Assembly (NCBI GenBank): GCA_024291935.2
Contig: CM044314.1
Location: 23,224,001 to 23,288,000, forward strand
Direction of reading: 5' to 3'
From: Okapia johnstoni
Lineage: Eukaryota > Chordata > Mammalia > Artiodactyla > Giraffidae
Length of the DNA: 64,000 nt
In this document: one piece after another, positions 1 through 11,164 of the stretch
How positions within the stretch are numbered: the first letter of the stretch is position 1
Layout: each line of letters starts with the position of its first letter
The notes under the pieces: generated by a model
The model's input: the letters and a program-made list of their open reading frames with translations, nothing else
Databases searched by the model: none
Told to the model about the DNA's origin: nothing
Position numbers and translations under genes: made by a program

Positions 1-73
1 ACTGAGCAAATGCCCAAAAGTGCTCCCCAAAGAGTTAACTCTCCCTTCTTCCTCTGCCACGGAGGATTGCACA

Positions 74-260
74 TGCTCACTCAGTCGTGTCTGACTCTCT
101 GTGACCCCGAGGACTGTAGCCCACCAGGGTCCTCTGCCCATGGCATGCTCCAGGCAATAATACTGGAGTGGTTGCCTCCTCCAGGGGATCTTCCCTTGTT
201 TTCTGCATCTGCTGCATTGGCAGGTAGATTCTTTACCACTAGTGCCACCTAGGAAGTCCC
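74..260 (-). repeat. Bov-tA SINE
   Basis: Antisense copy: it begins with the SINE tail (complement of the GACTGAGC... 3' part) and ends with the complement of the tRNA-like head (CACCTAGGAAGTCC). Slightly shortened around the middle (190-215) relative to neighbouring copies. Confidence 0.9.
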
Positions 261-394
261 AAGGAGGAGTGAACCCTCATATATTTATCATGTGGGATGT
301 GGGAGAGAGGAGCCCAGGTAGTACAACACAACTCCAGCTAAACATCCCCACCTTCCCTGTGCAAAGCTTATAGTAAAACAGGCATTAAGTGAAT

Positions 395-465
395 AAATAT
401 TAATATTTATTATTCATATCAATAATAATATTTTATTATTAATATCAAACTATCAATATTACCCA
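395..465. repeat. AT-rich low-complexity segment
   Basis: Nearly pure A/T built from TATT and AATA units, with partly self-complementary halves around 420. No gene signal. Confidence 0.7.
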
Positions 466-519
466 GAAAGAGGAAAGAAAAAGATTCTGATACAAGATTC
501 AAGGAGCTATCTCTCACAA

Positions 520-736
520 GTGTCCTAAGTCACTTCAGTCAGGTCTGACTCTTCGCAACCACATGGACTGTAGCCCTCCAGGCTCCTCTGTCCATGGGAT
601 TCTCCATGTAAGAATACTGGAGTGGGTTGCCATGTCCTCCTCTATGAGATCTTCCTTACCCAGGGACTGAACTCATGTCTCTTATGTCTCCTGCACTGGC
701 AGACTGGTTCTTTACCACTAGCGCCACCTGGGAAGC
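520..736 (-). repeat. Bov-tA SINE
   Basis: Antisense full-length copy, from TCCTAAGTCACTTCAGTC at its left end to GCGCCACCTGGGAAGCC at its right. It is diverged at several sites from the youngest copies in the window. Confidence 0.92.
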
Positions 737-839
737 CAGTCTGGCACAAAGAAGCAGAACAAAATGAAGGGCTGCCAGCATGGGCAAAACAATGAACTAG
801 TAACAATGCCAAGAAGATAAAGAATCAGAATAAAAGTTG

Positions 840-1480
840 AAGGATGCAGGATGAAGAATCAGAATGGTTTGGAATTCTCAACAGCAACACTAGAAGCAAA
901 AAAGCAATAGAATAATAACTTTAAAATGTGAAGAGAAGTCATTTTTGAACTACTATTTGAACTACTATTTTCTATACAATCTAAACCATCAATCAAATTT
1001 GACAGTAGAAGCATTTTGGATATGGAAGGTCTTTAAAATACCTTTTTCCACTTCCTTATCTGGGATTCACATCCCCGTTGGCGGTCAGCTAGAGATCTAA
1101 CCACTTTGGAGGCCACCACTACATGGCTTATCTTATCAGTGTTAAGCTACCCACCCCAGGTATTGATAATTACCATAAGAGACATTAAATATAGAGATAT
1201 ATGACTGCCTAAAGTATTTTAGAGACATGCATCACTCTTGAAGATGAATTGTACTGTATCTCCTTGTTATTATGTTTATTTTGTTTTATTATGTTTCTTT
1301 ATTTAAATAAATATCTATGTAGAAGATTATGTTCCACCAAAATGATGGAGTGAACTGAGGGAGAAAAAAAACATGGAATATAAAAAAATATGGACTCAAA
1401 GATAGAAGAAATGCGAAAAGAAGCACAAAGCAGAATCAGAGCAAATGAATCCTTGAGGAACTGCAGCCACAAGTTGACCA
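840..1480 (+). repeat. Old L1 (L1M-type) fragment in two pieces
   Basis: Two pieces resemble one L1M region: 840-1040 (TTCTCAACAGCAACACTAGA onward) and 1318-1480 (GTTCCACCAAAATGATGGAG onward). They are adjacent and in the same order in L1M copies. The intervening 1041-1317 is not L1-like to my eye and may be an insertion I cannot name. Confidence 0.6.
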
Positions 1481-1482
1481 TA

Positions 1483-1699
1483 GAAAGAAAGAAAGTGAAG
1501 TCGCTCAGTCATGTCCGACTCTTTGCAACCCCATGGATTGTAAGCTACCACGCTCCTCTATCCATGGGATTTTCCAGGCAAGAGTACTCGAATGGGTTGC
1601 CATTTCCTTCTCCAGAGGATCTTCCCAACCCAGGGATCAAACCCAGGTCTCCCGCATTGTAGGCAGACGATTTACCATCTGAGCCAGCAGGGAAGTCCG
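1483..1699 (-). repeat. Bov-tA SINE with 11-bp target-site duplication
   Basis: Antisense full-length copy flanked by the perfect direct repeat AGTTGACCATA at 1472-1482 and 1700-1710. It landed at the end of the old L1 fragment. Confidence 0.94.
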
Positions 1700-2336
1700 A
1701 GTTGACCATAATGGTGCCCAAATTTCCAGCCCAGCTTCACGTTCCCTAGGTGGTCCCTAAACACATAAGCTGAGAATTTCCCTTAAATTGTTGACATACT
1801 AGTTGCACTCCAGACTGCTGACAGAAGCAAAGGCAAATTCTGTCTGAAAACAAAAACAGACAAACAAACATACTTTCACCCTGGGCCTCAACTAATTTCC
1901 ATAAATAACTTTTTAAGGACAAGGAGTGGCTCACAGTCCAGTGTAACTAGTACAACTAAAAAAGCCAGGCACTGTAACACTCAGACAATATAAGTATATA
2001 TTCAAGACTTCATAAGGTGGAATTAACACAGCAAAACCATATATATAAATATATTTCGTTTTTAAAGAAATAAAAAATAAAGAATCTATAAGGAAAAGGA
2101 GACTTAAAAAAAAGTAACTGTGTCTGGAGTCTGTAGGACCCTTTGGGTACAGGGCTTTGTTAGGAAGGCTTCCATCAGCATATAATCATAGCTAAGATTT
2201 ATTTCAATGAAAGCTAAAAAAGCATAGTCAGCAAAGGGAAGTGACACATGCAGTGAAGGAAGAAAGATTGGAAGAAACGTGTTGACTTTTAAGAAGATTT
2301 GTTTTTCTAGGTATTTGCGTGATGGTTTTATTTTTT

Positions 2337-2612
2337 TAATTTTATCTATTTATTTTTGGCTGCACTGAGTCTTTGTTGCTACATGCAAGCTTTCTCCAGT
2401 CGCTACAAGCTGAGGCTGCTCTCTAGTTGAGGTCCACTGGCTTCTCATATCAGCACTGGCTCTAGCTCACACAGGCTTGGTAGTTGTGGTGCATGGGTTT
2501 AGTTGTCCTTCCCCCTCCTCCCCAGGTGGAATCTTCCCAGACCAAGGATCAAACTCATGTCCCCTGCACTGGCAGATGGATTCTTAACCACTGGAAAACC
2601 AGGGATGTTGAT
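2337..2612 (-). repeat. CHR-type SINE (cetartiodactyl tRNA-Glu family)
   Basis: The text TTTTTGGCTGCACTGAGTCT through GGATTCTTAACCACTGGAAA is the antisense form of the long CHR SINE found in whales and ruminants. It is substantially diverged, which fits an older family than Bov-tA. Confidence 0.8.
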
Positions 2613-3640
2613 GATTTTAACATTTTTTAAAAAAATCATTGAAAGCATGCTAATTAACTTTCAAGATGACTCAAAGGTGGGAAGGACTGCAGCAGTGCTA
2701 AAAGGTAGCTTAGAGATGGATGGAAAACCTCATCTTATCTCCCATAAGCATTATCTAAAGAAACATTGTAATCCTAGTAAAAACAAGACAGACTCTGTAG
2801 CCTCTGTTTAGACAACAATGGCTATTTCCTAGGTTATTTGCAGGAAAATTAAGTCCAGTGGTTAACAAATAAAACCATAATAAAAATCCTTCACTTGAGT
2901 TAAAAATTTAGTGGTAAAAATAAATGGAAGAGAATGTTCCAGTGGAAAAGTTTGAGGGGTCCAGCTGGAGTCTAAAGGCCTCGTATTAATGTTTTTCTCC
3001 ATGGCAACTTTAATCTAACACCCTATATATTTTATTTTATTGATTATAGTTGGGTTCAGCTTTTTAAAACAGGCAGTGGTAGCCAGAGTTACCAGGGCAG
3101 CCAGGGTCTGGAAGCTGTTTTAAGGGAAGATTCTAAAGAGGGCTAACAGAAAAAAAGGCGGGGGGAAGGGGCTGGGTGGGGGAGAGAAGAACCAGGTAGG
3201 TGTTTTTAAACCATTTTAGAGACTACAGAGAAAGATGAAACTTTATTTAATGAAACTTCAGAACTGCTTGTGGGTAAGAGGGAAGCAAGTTTAACTCACT
3301 GTAAAGAACCTTGTAGTAATTAAAGCCCTCAGACAACTGACCTGTTGGACAGGCTGGGCTCACCCAAAGGTGAGCTGTAAAATCTGATGTTCGCTTATGT
3401 CAGGAGGTCACCCGGGAGGACGACATGGGCCTTCTGATCACCAGTCAGCAGGAGCGTCTTGGGTTGGTGATTAGGAATAGACCACACTGTGAACAAGATT
3501 CTCTTCCCAAACAATTGCACCGCAAATGGGCGTTACCCTGAGTGCCTGTTGGTCCTTGGAAGAATCACGCAGCAGGCGGGACAGGTGGCCAGGGGGTACA
3601 CTTGTTGGCCATCCCCCCTTTTTGCATATGAAGCCCCCTC
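2613..3640. other. 5' flank of SYK, no gene recognised
   Basis: Single-copy sequence between the CHR SINE and the CpG island. It contains a purine-rich run at 3140-3195 and no exon, splice or RNA-gene signal that I can support. It is the proximal upstream region of SYK, so regulatory sites are possible but not shown. Confidence 0.5.
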
Positions 3641-4480
3641 GTCTGGGCTTTCTGCGCCCGGGTAATTGGGACCGAGCCCCCACCTGGCTCCCTTCCCTTC
3701 TCCCCTGCGGCCTCCTGCCTCTCAGGCCGATCCCTCGAGCCGGATTCCGGTGCGCTCTGGCCGCCGATCCCCTGCGCTGGGCGCTGGGGGCGCACCGGGC
3801 ACACGGGGCGCACGGGCGGCAGGGCGGGCCTGGGGCAGCGGGGCGCGGCAGCTGGGAGGAAGTTCAGGGCCTGCCAGGGCGCGTTAAGGAAGTTGCCCAA
3901 AATAAGGAAGCGTCGTGCACTGGGCGACTGAGGTGACTCCGGCGATTGGAGCAGCGAGGAGGAGCGGGTGGCCCGGCGCTGTGCCTGAGCAGCCCCCGCG
4001 ATCTCGCCGGTCCGGTTCTCGGAGCCCCGCGCCCCGCCCTCGCCTCACCTGGCACAGGTAGGTGTGGCCGCGCGATCCCTCCGCTTTGGCTGCCGGGCTA
4101 GGGAAGGCGGCGTGGGAGTGGAGAAGGCGCCAAGAGAGGGAAAGATGTGGCCCTTCCTCCTTGGCCCGCACAAGACCTGTGCGCCCCGGCACACCCGGGC
4201 AGGTACGCTCAGGGCCTTCCTGCTTTGAAAATCGGAGGGAACATTTGATAAAATATTTCGATTGGGAGTTAGTCGGTTGTACCAGCTTTTCTCCTAAACC
4301 TAATTAGTGTCTCTTGGGCTCCGGTTTCTGTACGGGAAGCCAGGGGCTTGGCCTGGGGGCCTGGGGGTCTGGGTGCTGTGCGATGGGGCCCCCAAACTCC
4401 AGGTGCTGCCGCGTGCGCAGCAAGGGCGGAAGCTGCTGAGTCCTGGGAGACTAGCTGGAATCCGCAGGCACGAGAAACTT
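3640..4480. promoter_or_regulatory. SYK: CpG-island promoter of SYK
   Basis: CpG dinucleotides are dense here (for example 3741-3850 and 3950-4080), in sharp contrast with the CpG-poor, AT-rich sequence on either side. The block surrounds the predicted exon 1 and donor. Three AGGAAG cores at 3857-3863, 3887-3892 and 3905-3910 are candidate ETS (PU.1/GABP/ETS1) sites just upstream of the likely start. ETS control would suit a haematopoietic kinase gene, but the link is inference. A poor octamer-like site, TTTTGCATATG, lies upstream at about 3619-3630. Long open frames in several frames here are by-products of the GC content. Confidence 0.8.
3900..4057 (+). other. SYK: SYK non-coding exon 1 (5'UTR; start position approximate)
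   Basis: GC-rich sequence inside the CpG island ends at a strong donor, GGCACAG/GTAGGTG, at 4057/4058. Exon 2 begins GTGGACACCTGAAGG, so a spliced leader would read GGCACAG joined to GTGGACACC. Known SYK genes have a non-coding first exon separated from the ATG exon by an intron of tens of kilobases, which fits the 45 kb gap here. The 5' end is a guess: there is no good TATA box, and initiation in CpG islands is often dispersed. Nothing in this stretch is expected to be translated. Confidence 0.7.
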
Positions 4481-4821
4481 GATGTCGGGTCTCGGAAAGA
4501 ACATATTTTCCTTCGGCCATTTACAAAAGTCACTGGAAAATTCCACTGAATTTATGGAAGTGACTCAATGTAGAGATGTTCATACGCATGCAAAGGTTTT
4601 ATTTATACTTTTACTACAGAAAGAGCAGTTGCATAAAAACATGACAGTTTCTGAACCTTTACTAAAATGTAGCATGATCGCCTTTTTTTTTCTTCCTTCA
4701 CATTCTCATGGTAAAATAACTTAATTAGCCAGTGAATGACTTGAAGAGCAGGAAAGTTTGGTGTAGTAAAATGCGATTGTGAGTTAAATATTTTTTTACA
4801 CTATGGCAGTATGGCTTTAAA

Positions 4822-5034
4822 GGGCTTCCCCTGTGGCTCAGCGGTCAAGAATCTGCCAGCAATGCAGGAGACGCGGATTGGATCCCTGTGTTAGGAAGAT
4901 CCCCTGAAGTAGGAAATGGGGTCGTCAGTATTCTTGCCTGGAGACTCCGCATGGACAGAGGAGCCTGACGGGCTACATCTCATGGGGTCGCAAAGAGTCA
5001 GACACGACTGAAGCGACTTCACGCATGCATGCAC
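4822..5034 (+). repeat. Bov-tA SINE
   Basis: Sense copy: tRNA-like head GGGCTTCCCCTGTGGCTCAG, then the BovB-derived tail ending GACACGACTGAAGCGACTTC. It is the first SINE in intron 1. Confidence 0.93.
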
Positions 5035-7890
5035 GGCTTCAAAACTTTAAACCTAACCTACATAATGATACATAGGCGATTCATTTTTTGGTTTGTTTGA
5101 ATATCAAGAACTAAAAAGACAACCATTGGAGAAGTTAGAGTTTGAATCTTTGGCCGTTTGCGGTGCAGTTGCTTGGCAAAGAGACTCTCCTTCTTTGTGC
5201 AGTATATTCATGGGAACCAACCCAAGACACTCCTGCTGACTGGTGACCAGCTGGCCCTTGCCATCTTGCCAGGTGGCCTTTGGAAACCGGATTGCAGATT
5301 ATTTTAATGAGTTTGCCTGACTCCGTCAAAGATTCCCATTGACCCAAATAAAACTGTTGGCTGGGGTTGTTCTTTTTCTTAAACCCTAGATGTAGTTCAG
5401 TATGTAGTTAAAAGAGTTGGAGATATCTCACATCTGAATCTTTGTGTGAAAAAAAAGCGGGGTGGGGGGTGGATGATGGAGAATTCCTGAAAGAAATGGA
5501 ATTGATTCTAGCATGTGTTTTCTTTGTTGTAGTAAGAACAAATTCCTTGCTGTTACTCAGGCAACATTTTCATTAGATGCAACTAAATTCGTTGATGTGC
5601 ACACCTCTCTCCCGTCCCCAGATATGTTTGTCTTTGAACTAAAAGGTTTAAATACTTGTAAAGTATTAGATGTTTTAAGTGAAAAATCTTGTCTACTAAA
5701 ATTATTTTATCAAATTGTTTTATCTACACTGAGCTTTTGCTTTGATCTGTTTAGAGAAATGTTGCAGTAAGATAGAAACTTTATATTTCTTTATTTTACT
5801 TTTATATAAATAAAGAAATTATTCTTCGTATTTAGAGTGCTTCAATATGTAGGATTTTAGGAATCATCTAAATAACTCTAATGTTCTTAATGTTTTAATC
5901 CAGGAATAAAAATGAGGTGTTTATTTTAGCTCTTTACCTTTCCTGAGGGCTAAAATTGTCAGAAAGTTCATTTTATCACTAGATTTGCATTTCAGAAACC
6001 ATTCACCTTAGCCTTCTTTAGGTTCGTATTTATTGTTTTAAGTGCAGGTTTGATTTCTCTCCTTTTAAATCAAAGACTTCTTAATAGAATGTAACTTATG
6101 CCGCACATAGCATATCCATAATCATTATCCAAAACCCTGTGCCAAGTTAATGTTTTGGAATTCAAGATTTCTCAGAATTTAGAATTCAAATTTAGAATAT
6201 GAGTTTCAGCCTTGAGAAATCCATTTCTCAGAATTTAGAAAGGTATGCATGCAAACTGACGCCAGATATTGCACACCACTCCAACACAGCCTGGGCAGCA
6301 TGCTGTAATCCCACGTGTTAATATTTCTGCACCAATAGTGTGAAAAGTCTCACTAAGTGGAATAAAGAGAGGCTACAAATAACTGTGTGCCAGTTCAGGG
6401 CAAGTGTTGTTACTTTTGAGGTTCCCTACAAAACTCACCAAAAACCTTGTTTTTCAGAGCTTTGTGGAATTAGAGCCCGCCCAACAATTTCTTCCACTTC
6501 TGGACTGATTTAGCAGTAGATGAGTGGAGAGAAAATTAGGAACTTCGGCCAGTGAGTGAAATTTTTTTAAAAAACGTATATATGCTGAACATTGCTTTTC
6601 TTTTAAAGCAACTGAAATCAAAAGGCAGAGTCTTAAAGAGAGACTGGAATTATATGTTATAATTATTAATTATATCTCACCATCTTACCTTCTACTTTGG
6701 AACTGAACAAGTTGGGTTTGCTTTTTTCTTTCAGAACAAAAGAGGATTTTTTCCTTTCTCTTTAAAAGTGAGTGAAAAAGAGGGATTGTGGGAAGATTTA
6801 AAAAACTCAGCTGATTGGATTTTAAAGGAAAAGCTTTATTCATTCATTGTGGCTTTGCATCAGCAGGAATATTTTCTATTAGCTTAGAATTTTTTCTGGC
6901 AAAATGTTAGCTTGTGTCAATTTTATTTTTTTAAGAATTAATTATGTAAGTTTTGCCCTATGAATCCTGAAAGGTGTTTAAATTGGAATCTTAAATGTAG
7001 TCAAATTTAGCCACTGCCAAAGACACCAATAGAAGAAAGAATATTTAATTTCTATTACAGTAGGTTTAACAAATCAAAAAGGACTCTATCTTGATTCTTT
7101 TGTTTCTGGGAAATTATGTATCTATTTTTGGTGGCTGTCAAAGGCTGAAGATAGGAAGAGAAAGGTGAGGATGGTATAACACCTCAATTACCAAGGTGGG
7201 GGAGGGTGTGTACTGAAAACTTATGATGGACTGTTTCTGGTAAGTAGCATCCTCTGTCCTGAGGGTACCTGGCTCTAACACTAGAATCCTAGCTCCTGTT
7301 TCTGGAGAAGGCAGTACCTCTCAGTGCTGTGCTGGAGCCCTGGAGGGGAGCACAGATTTGAAAGAACATTGGGCTTCCAGATTGGCACGCTATGTGTGAG
7401 ATATTTGATGTGAGCAGAGGCTGGGCAGACAGCAGGATTGACAAGGAGAGTGTAGGGCTGATGTCAGGTAAGTGAGTCTTAGGCCTGGATACAGTCAGTG
7501 GCAGCAGTGTAAAACGATGGAAGAGGGCTGAGCGCCAAATTTTAGGAAAAGTCACAATTTAAACATTAGTTTCTTTAGTTATACTCAGTGAGACTACAAA
7601 GAGCATTTGAATGTGCAACAATTAACCTTCTACTTTCCCACTCCATCTTTTGTCTTAAATGTTAAATCTTCATGCTGTTCTGGTCAGTCTGACAATTTAT
7701 TAAACCTATCCATTTCTGTTCAGTTGCCATGGAAATGTTTTGGTGCAACCAGAGTTAATTTTTTAATTTAATTTCATTTTATAACAATACCTTTTCATCC
7801 TCTAGTACTGTTCCCCAAAAGCAATCTTTTAATATTCTTAGCTATTTCTTCTAGAATTTTCCTTCTTATTTTCTGATGCTATGCTCACTT
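5035..7890. other. Single-copy intron 1 sequence
   Basis: AT-rich, with no young SINE or BovB copy over about 2.8 kb. At 6120-6240 there is a run with short repeats of the type CAGAATTTAGAA, possibly a much-decayed DNA transposon. No exon recognised. Confidence 0.5.
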
Positions 7891-7895
7891 GCTTT

Positions 7896-7919
7896 GTATA
7901 TATATATATATATATATAT
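7896..7919. repeat. (TA)n microsatellite
   Basis: About 12 uninterrupted TA units, following TTTG. Confidence 0.9.
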
Positions 7920-8011
7920 CAGTTTAGACAATGCTGACTTCCTATTCTGAGAAGTAAGCACATGACAGTCCTAGGATAATTATTATTATTACCCAAGATA
8001 ATCTTTCTGTG

Positions 8012-8108
8012 TGCTTCCCCGATCGATGGCTCAAGGGGTAAAGAATCCGCTCCAGTGCAGGAGACATAGGAGACATGGGTTCAATCCCTGGGTCGGGAAG
8101 GTCCTCGG
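8012..8108 (+). repeat. Bov-tA SINE, head only
   Basis: Only the tRNA-like head is present, from GCTTCCCCGATCGATGGCTC to CCTGGGTCGGGAAGGTCC. The BovB-derived tail is missing, so this is a 3'-truncated or deleted copy. Such truncation is unusual for elements primed from their 3' end and suggests a later deletion. Confidence 0.8.
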
Positions 8109-10240
8109 ACTCAATTTCCTACTGAGTCAAATATACCAAGCGCTCTATGAGTTCCATTTCTTTCTTTTTCTGGAAACCTCTGCCTCTTTGCATCAGTCTG
8201 ACAGTTTCTTTTCAGTCTTGCTATGCACCTATTAATAACTGAAGCATATTTAGGGGTGTTGGTTAGCTAAATATATTTTCTGCAAGTTGCTGTCCTGTAT
8301 GCATTTTGGAGTTTTAACGTAACTCTTATCAACATTCATGTGCCTTTTAAATCCATTGTCATAATTGTTGAAAACATTTCCCCCAAACTTTCTATTTCTA
8401 TGGTTGTTTGCTTATTTATATAATTTATTACTTTTTGTAGTTTTTTGAAACCGTTATACTTTCTCAGGTCGAGGCATATTCTGAATCATGCTTAGTGAAA
8501 GATTATTCTTAGCTCCAATTTAGCAATTAACATCTACATTTTAAAGCAGTCTCAGTGTCACCTCTGTATTTGCTCTGACCCTGATGTTTTATTATTTGAT
8601 TGATGGGAATATGTACTTTCCTGGGAATGGGAACTCCACAGATTTTAAAAATCAGATGACTTGCCTCAATTCTCTTGATTTCTGAAGCAGGTGCTATATG
8701 ATTTTAAATAGTATTTCCTAGGAAGCTTTCCTTGTTTAACTTTTCCTCGTTTCCTGATCCTTAGACAGAATAAGGTTGAGTAAGCAGGGTAATTGTCCCG
8801 GGCTTGTTCACGGCGGTTTTGCCGGTGGTGTGCATGGTCAAGGCACATGTCACTGAACTCTCACACCCCTGTGATCATGGGATACATTGGTTCTTGGAGC
8901 ATCTTGTATACCGGGGCTCCCCAGGTCTACTTTGGGAAAAAGCGGGTAACCTGCTTCCCCTTTACATGATCCTCAGGGTTTGCTTAGATGGAGGCAGATT
9001 GCTAGGATTATTTTCATCTCAAATGCTAAGAGTATTTGAATCACTTGATTGCCCTAATGCTTCAGTCACTGAATATTTTTAATCAACAGTGGTTGAGAGT
9101 AGGGGGTCTGAAGTCTCATTGGGTTCAAATTCCTCGATTTTCAAGCTACTCTTTCAGTCTTTGTAGATGGAAGGATTACAGGGGATTTCCTTGTGGTGCA
9201 TGGTGGAGACAATGTGTGTAGTAATCGTACCTGGCCTGTGGTTACTGGCATAACGATCACAGTCTTTCCCAGGTGGGTAGCTCTGGGAGTCTGCCCTGTA
9301 GTCTTGGCAGGAGACTAATAATAGCAGTCCCAGATAGGTCACAGATGAGTAAGTACTGTCTCTGAAGTTTTTTTCTCTGACCTCCAAGATGGGAGAACGT
9401 TCTATCATTTTCTTTTTGAAAAATGTTGACTTGCATAACTGATGTCTGAGTACATACCCATTGGTGAAGAATTCAGATATGACAGGTGACTCTGGAACCC
9501 TCCTTGACCACCACCCTTAGCCCCAGCCCACCCCAACTGAGGGAGGGCAGCTTGATGTATAGTGTTCTAATCTATCGTCCTGTGCATTCATGCATGTATA
9601 TATGCTTGTGTATTTTTAGAAGATATAGTGTGTCTTCTTAATACCAGTGTCATCCTGCAACTAACTCTTTTAATCAACAGGTTTGGGGGAGCCCTTCCTA
9701 TCAGTGATCCTTGTGTTTTATTCCAGAGCAGAAAATATGATTGCTTATTGATAGACATATAGGATTTTTCTCTATTTTTTAATATTATATACAAAGCTGC
9801 AGGAAATGCAATTTTTCTTTCATTCGTTCCCTCTCTTTTACCCTTTTCATTGCATTTCATGAAACTGACAAGTTGATCATTTGCTCAAGAAAGATCTTCA
9901 GCCTTGTCCATCCTGTTTTTCAGTCCATCTATTGAGTCATTTGTATTTTAGCAAACAGGTGGGCAAGCAAGGAAGGAATGTAGTTAATTCTTTATTTTTT
10001 AAGTGATACATTAGGCTCTTCCCGATACCTGTTTGTTACAGCTTCCAGCATGGACATTCTCTTCTTGCTTCATGAGCTCTATCTTCTTTGGCACCTACTC
10101 ATCTGTTTGCCCATTTGGTTCCTTACCTTTGTGGGGTTAGCTTTCTTGTGTGCTAGGATGTGTGCTGGTCTTGTTTCAGAGATGCCCTCGGAGTTAGTTT
10201 TTAAGGCTGTGTATGTGGCATGGCCCTCTTTTTACCTGTC
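8109..10240. other. Single-copy intron 1 sequence
   Basis: No gene or young repeat recognised. About 9590-9850 has weak resemblance to old L1 3' sequence (ATACAAAGCTGCAGGAAATG type text), too diverged to call. Confidence 0.4.
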
Positions 10241-10254
10241 ACCCATGAGATGGG

Positions 10255-10384
10255 TCTGGAGAAGGGAATGGCAATCCACTCCAGTATTCTTGCCTGGAGA
10301 ATCCCAAGGATAGAGGAGCCTGGCAGGCTACAATTCGTGGGGTCACAAAAAGTCGTACATGACTGAGCGACTAACACACACTCA
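10255..10384 (+). repeat. 5'-truncated Bov-tA (Bov-A monomer) with perfect 11-bp target-site duplication
   Basis: Only the BovB-derived tail is present (GGAGAAGGGAATGGCAATCC to GAGCGACTAACACACACT). It is flanked by CATGAGATGGG at 10244-10254 and 10385-10395, so the short form is what integrated, either as a 5' truncation or as a Bov-A monomer. Confidence 0.88.
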
Positions 10385-10892
10385 CATGAGATGGGAGGAG
10401 CGTGAGATGTGAGCAGGACAGGATGAGCCAGTAACCACGGTGTAGGGTGCAGGCACTCTCTGTTCTTCGCAGATGTGGCCATACTCTGCCTCTCTAAATG
10501 CACGTCTTTCCTGCAGAGGGCCTTCTGTTGCTCTTAGGGGTGCCAGCAGCCGAAGAGTTGGAGAGGGTTTAGCTGCCTGCTTGCTTCCCACTCTGCTTCT
10601 CCCCCACCTCACCCACCCCATCCCACCCAGGCTTTGTCATTTTCAAGGCACCACGCCCTTGACCCTTTGCAGCCATCCCCAACTGCCTGCACTTAGGCTG
10701 TGGTTTCCTAAGTTTGAACCCATCTTTCTTTGAGTCCTTCAAGAGTAGTGAGAGTTTCCATCCCACTAGCAATCTGCTTCCTCTTCTCCCAGAATGGTTA
10801 TGGATGTGTATTCTATATTATTGTTTTTAGTGCTGTTTCTTTTCTTTCTCTGCATTTTTAGCTGCTGTTTATACTTGAAGGGGAAGTCCAAC

Positions 10893-10948
10893 ACTTCCTT
10901 TTTTTTAGCCACACCAATCAGCTGATGGTCATAGCTGTAAAGGAAGTG
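10893..10948. promoter_or_regulatory. Candidate intron-1 regulatory cluster (two PU.1-like sites, CCAAT, E-box)
   Basis: ACTTCCTTTT (10893-10902) is the complement of AAAAGGAAGT, and AAAGGAAGTG is at 10939-10948. Both fit the PU.1 consensus. Between them lie a CCAAT (10914-10918) and the E-box CAGCTG (10919-10924). More GGAA cores follow at 10955-10970. Motifs this short occur by chance, so this is only a candidate. Confidence 0.3.
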
Positions 10949-11164
10949 ACAGGGAGGAGGAGGAAGGGGAGCTCCCTAGAGCAGCTGTGAAAGGCATACT
11001 TGGGGCTTCTTTCGTCTTCCCTATTGCCCTGGGAGCTGCACTAGCCCTTCTACAGCTTAGGCAGGAACTGTTTCTAGAGAGAGGGCTGCATTGTCAACTC
11101 TCTACTGATCATTAGGCAATTGCTAGTCCTCAATCATGTTTCTTAGAAGCGTAAGGATGCCTGG

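Noticed and set aside
3620..3632. TTTTGCATATGAA as a TATA box
   Set aside because: The match is poor and lies about 270 bases upstream of the likely exon 1. CpG-island promoters usually lack TATA boxes.
3896..3908. CCAAAATAAGG as a serum-response CArG box
   Set aside because: There are seven A/T bases between CC and GG instead of six, so it does not fit the CArG spacing.
3526..3936. 136-codon open frame, plus overlapping minus-strand frames
   Set aside because: It lies in the CpG island, where low stop-codon frequency creates long frames on both strands. No recognisable domain, and the region is better explained as promoter and 5'UTR.
8012..8108. Possible tRNA gene (tRNA-Glu-like head)
   Set aside because: This is the tRNA-derived head of a Bov-tA SINE. 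It lacks an intact acceptor stem and cloverleaf.
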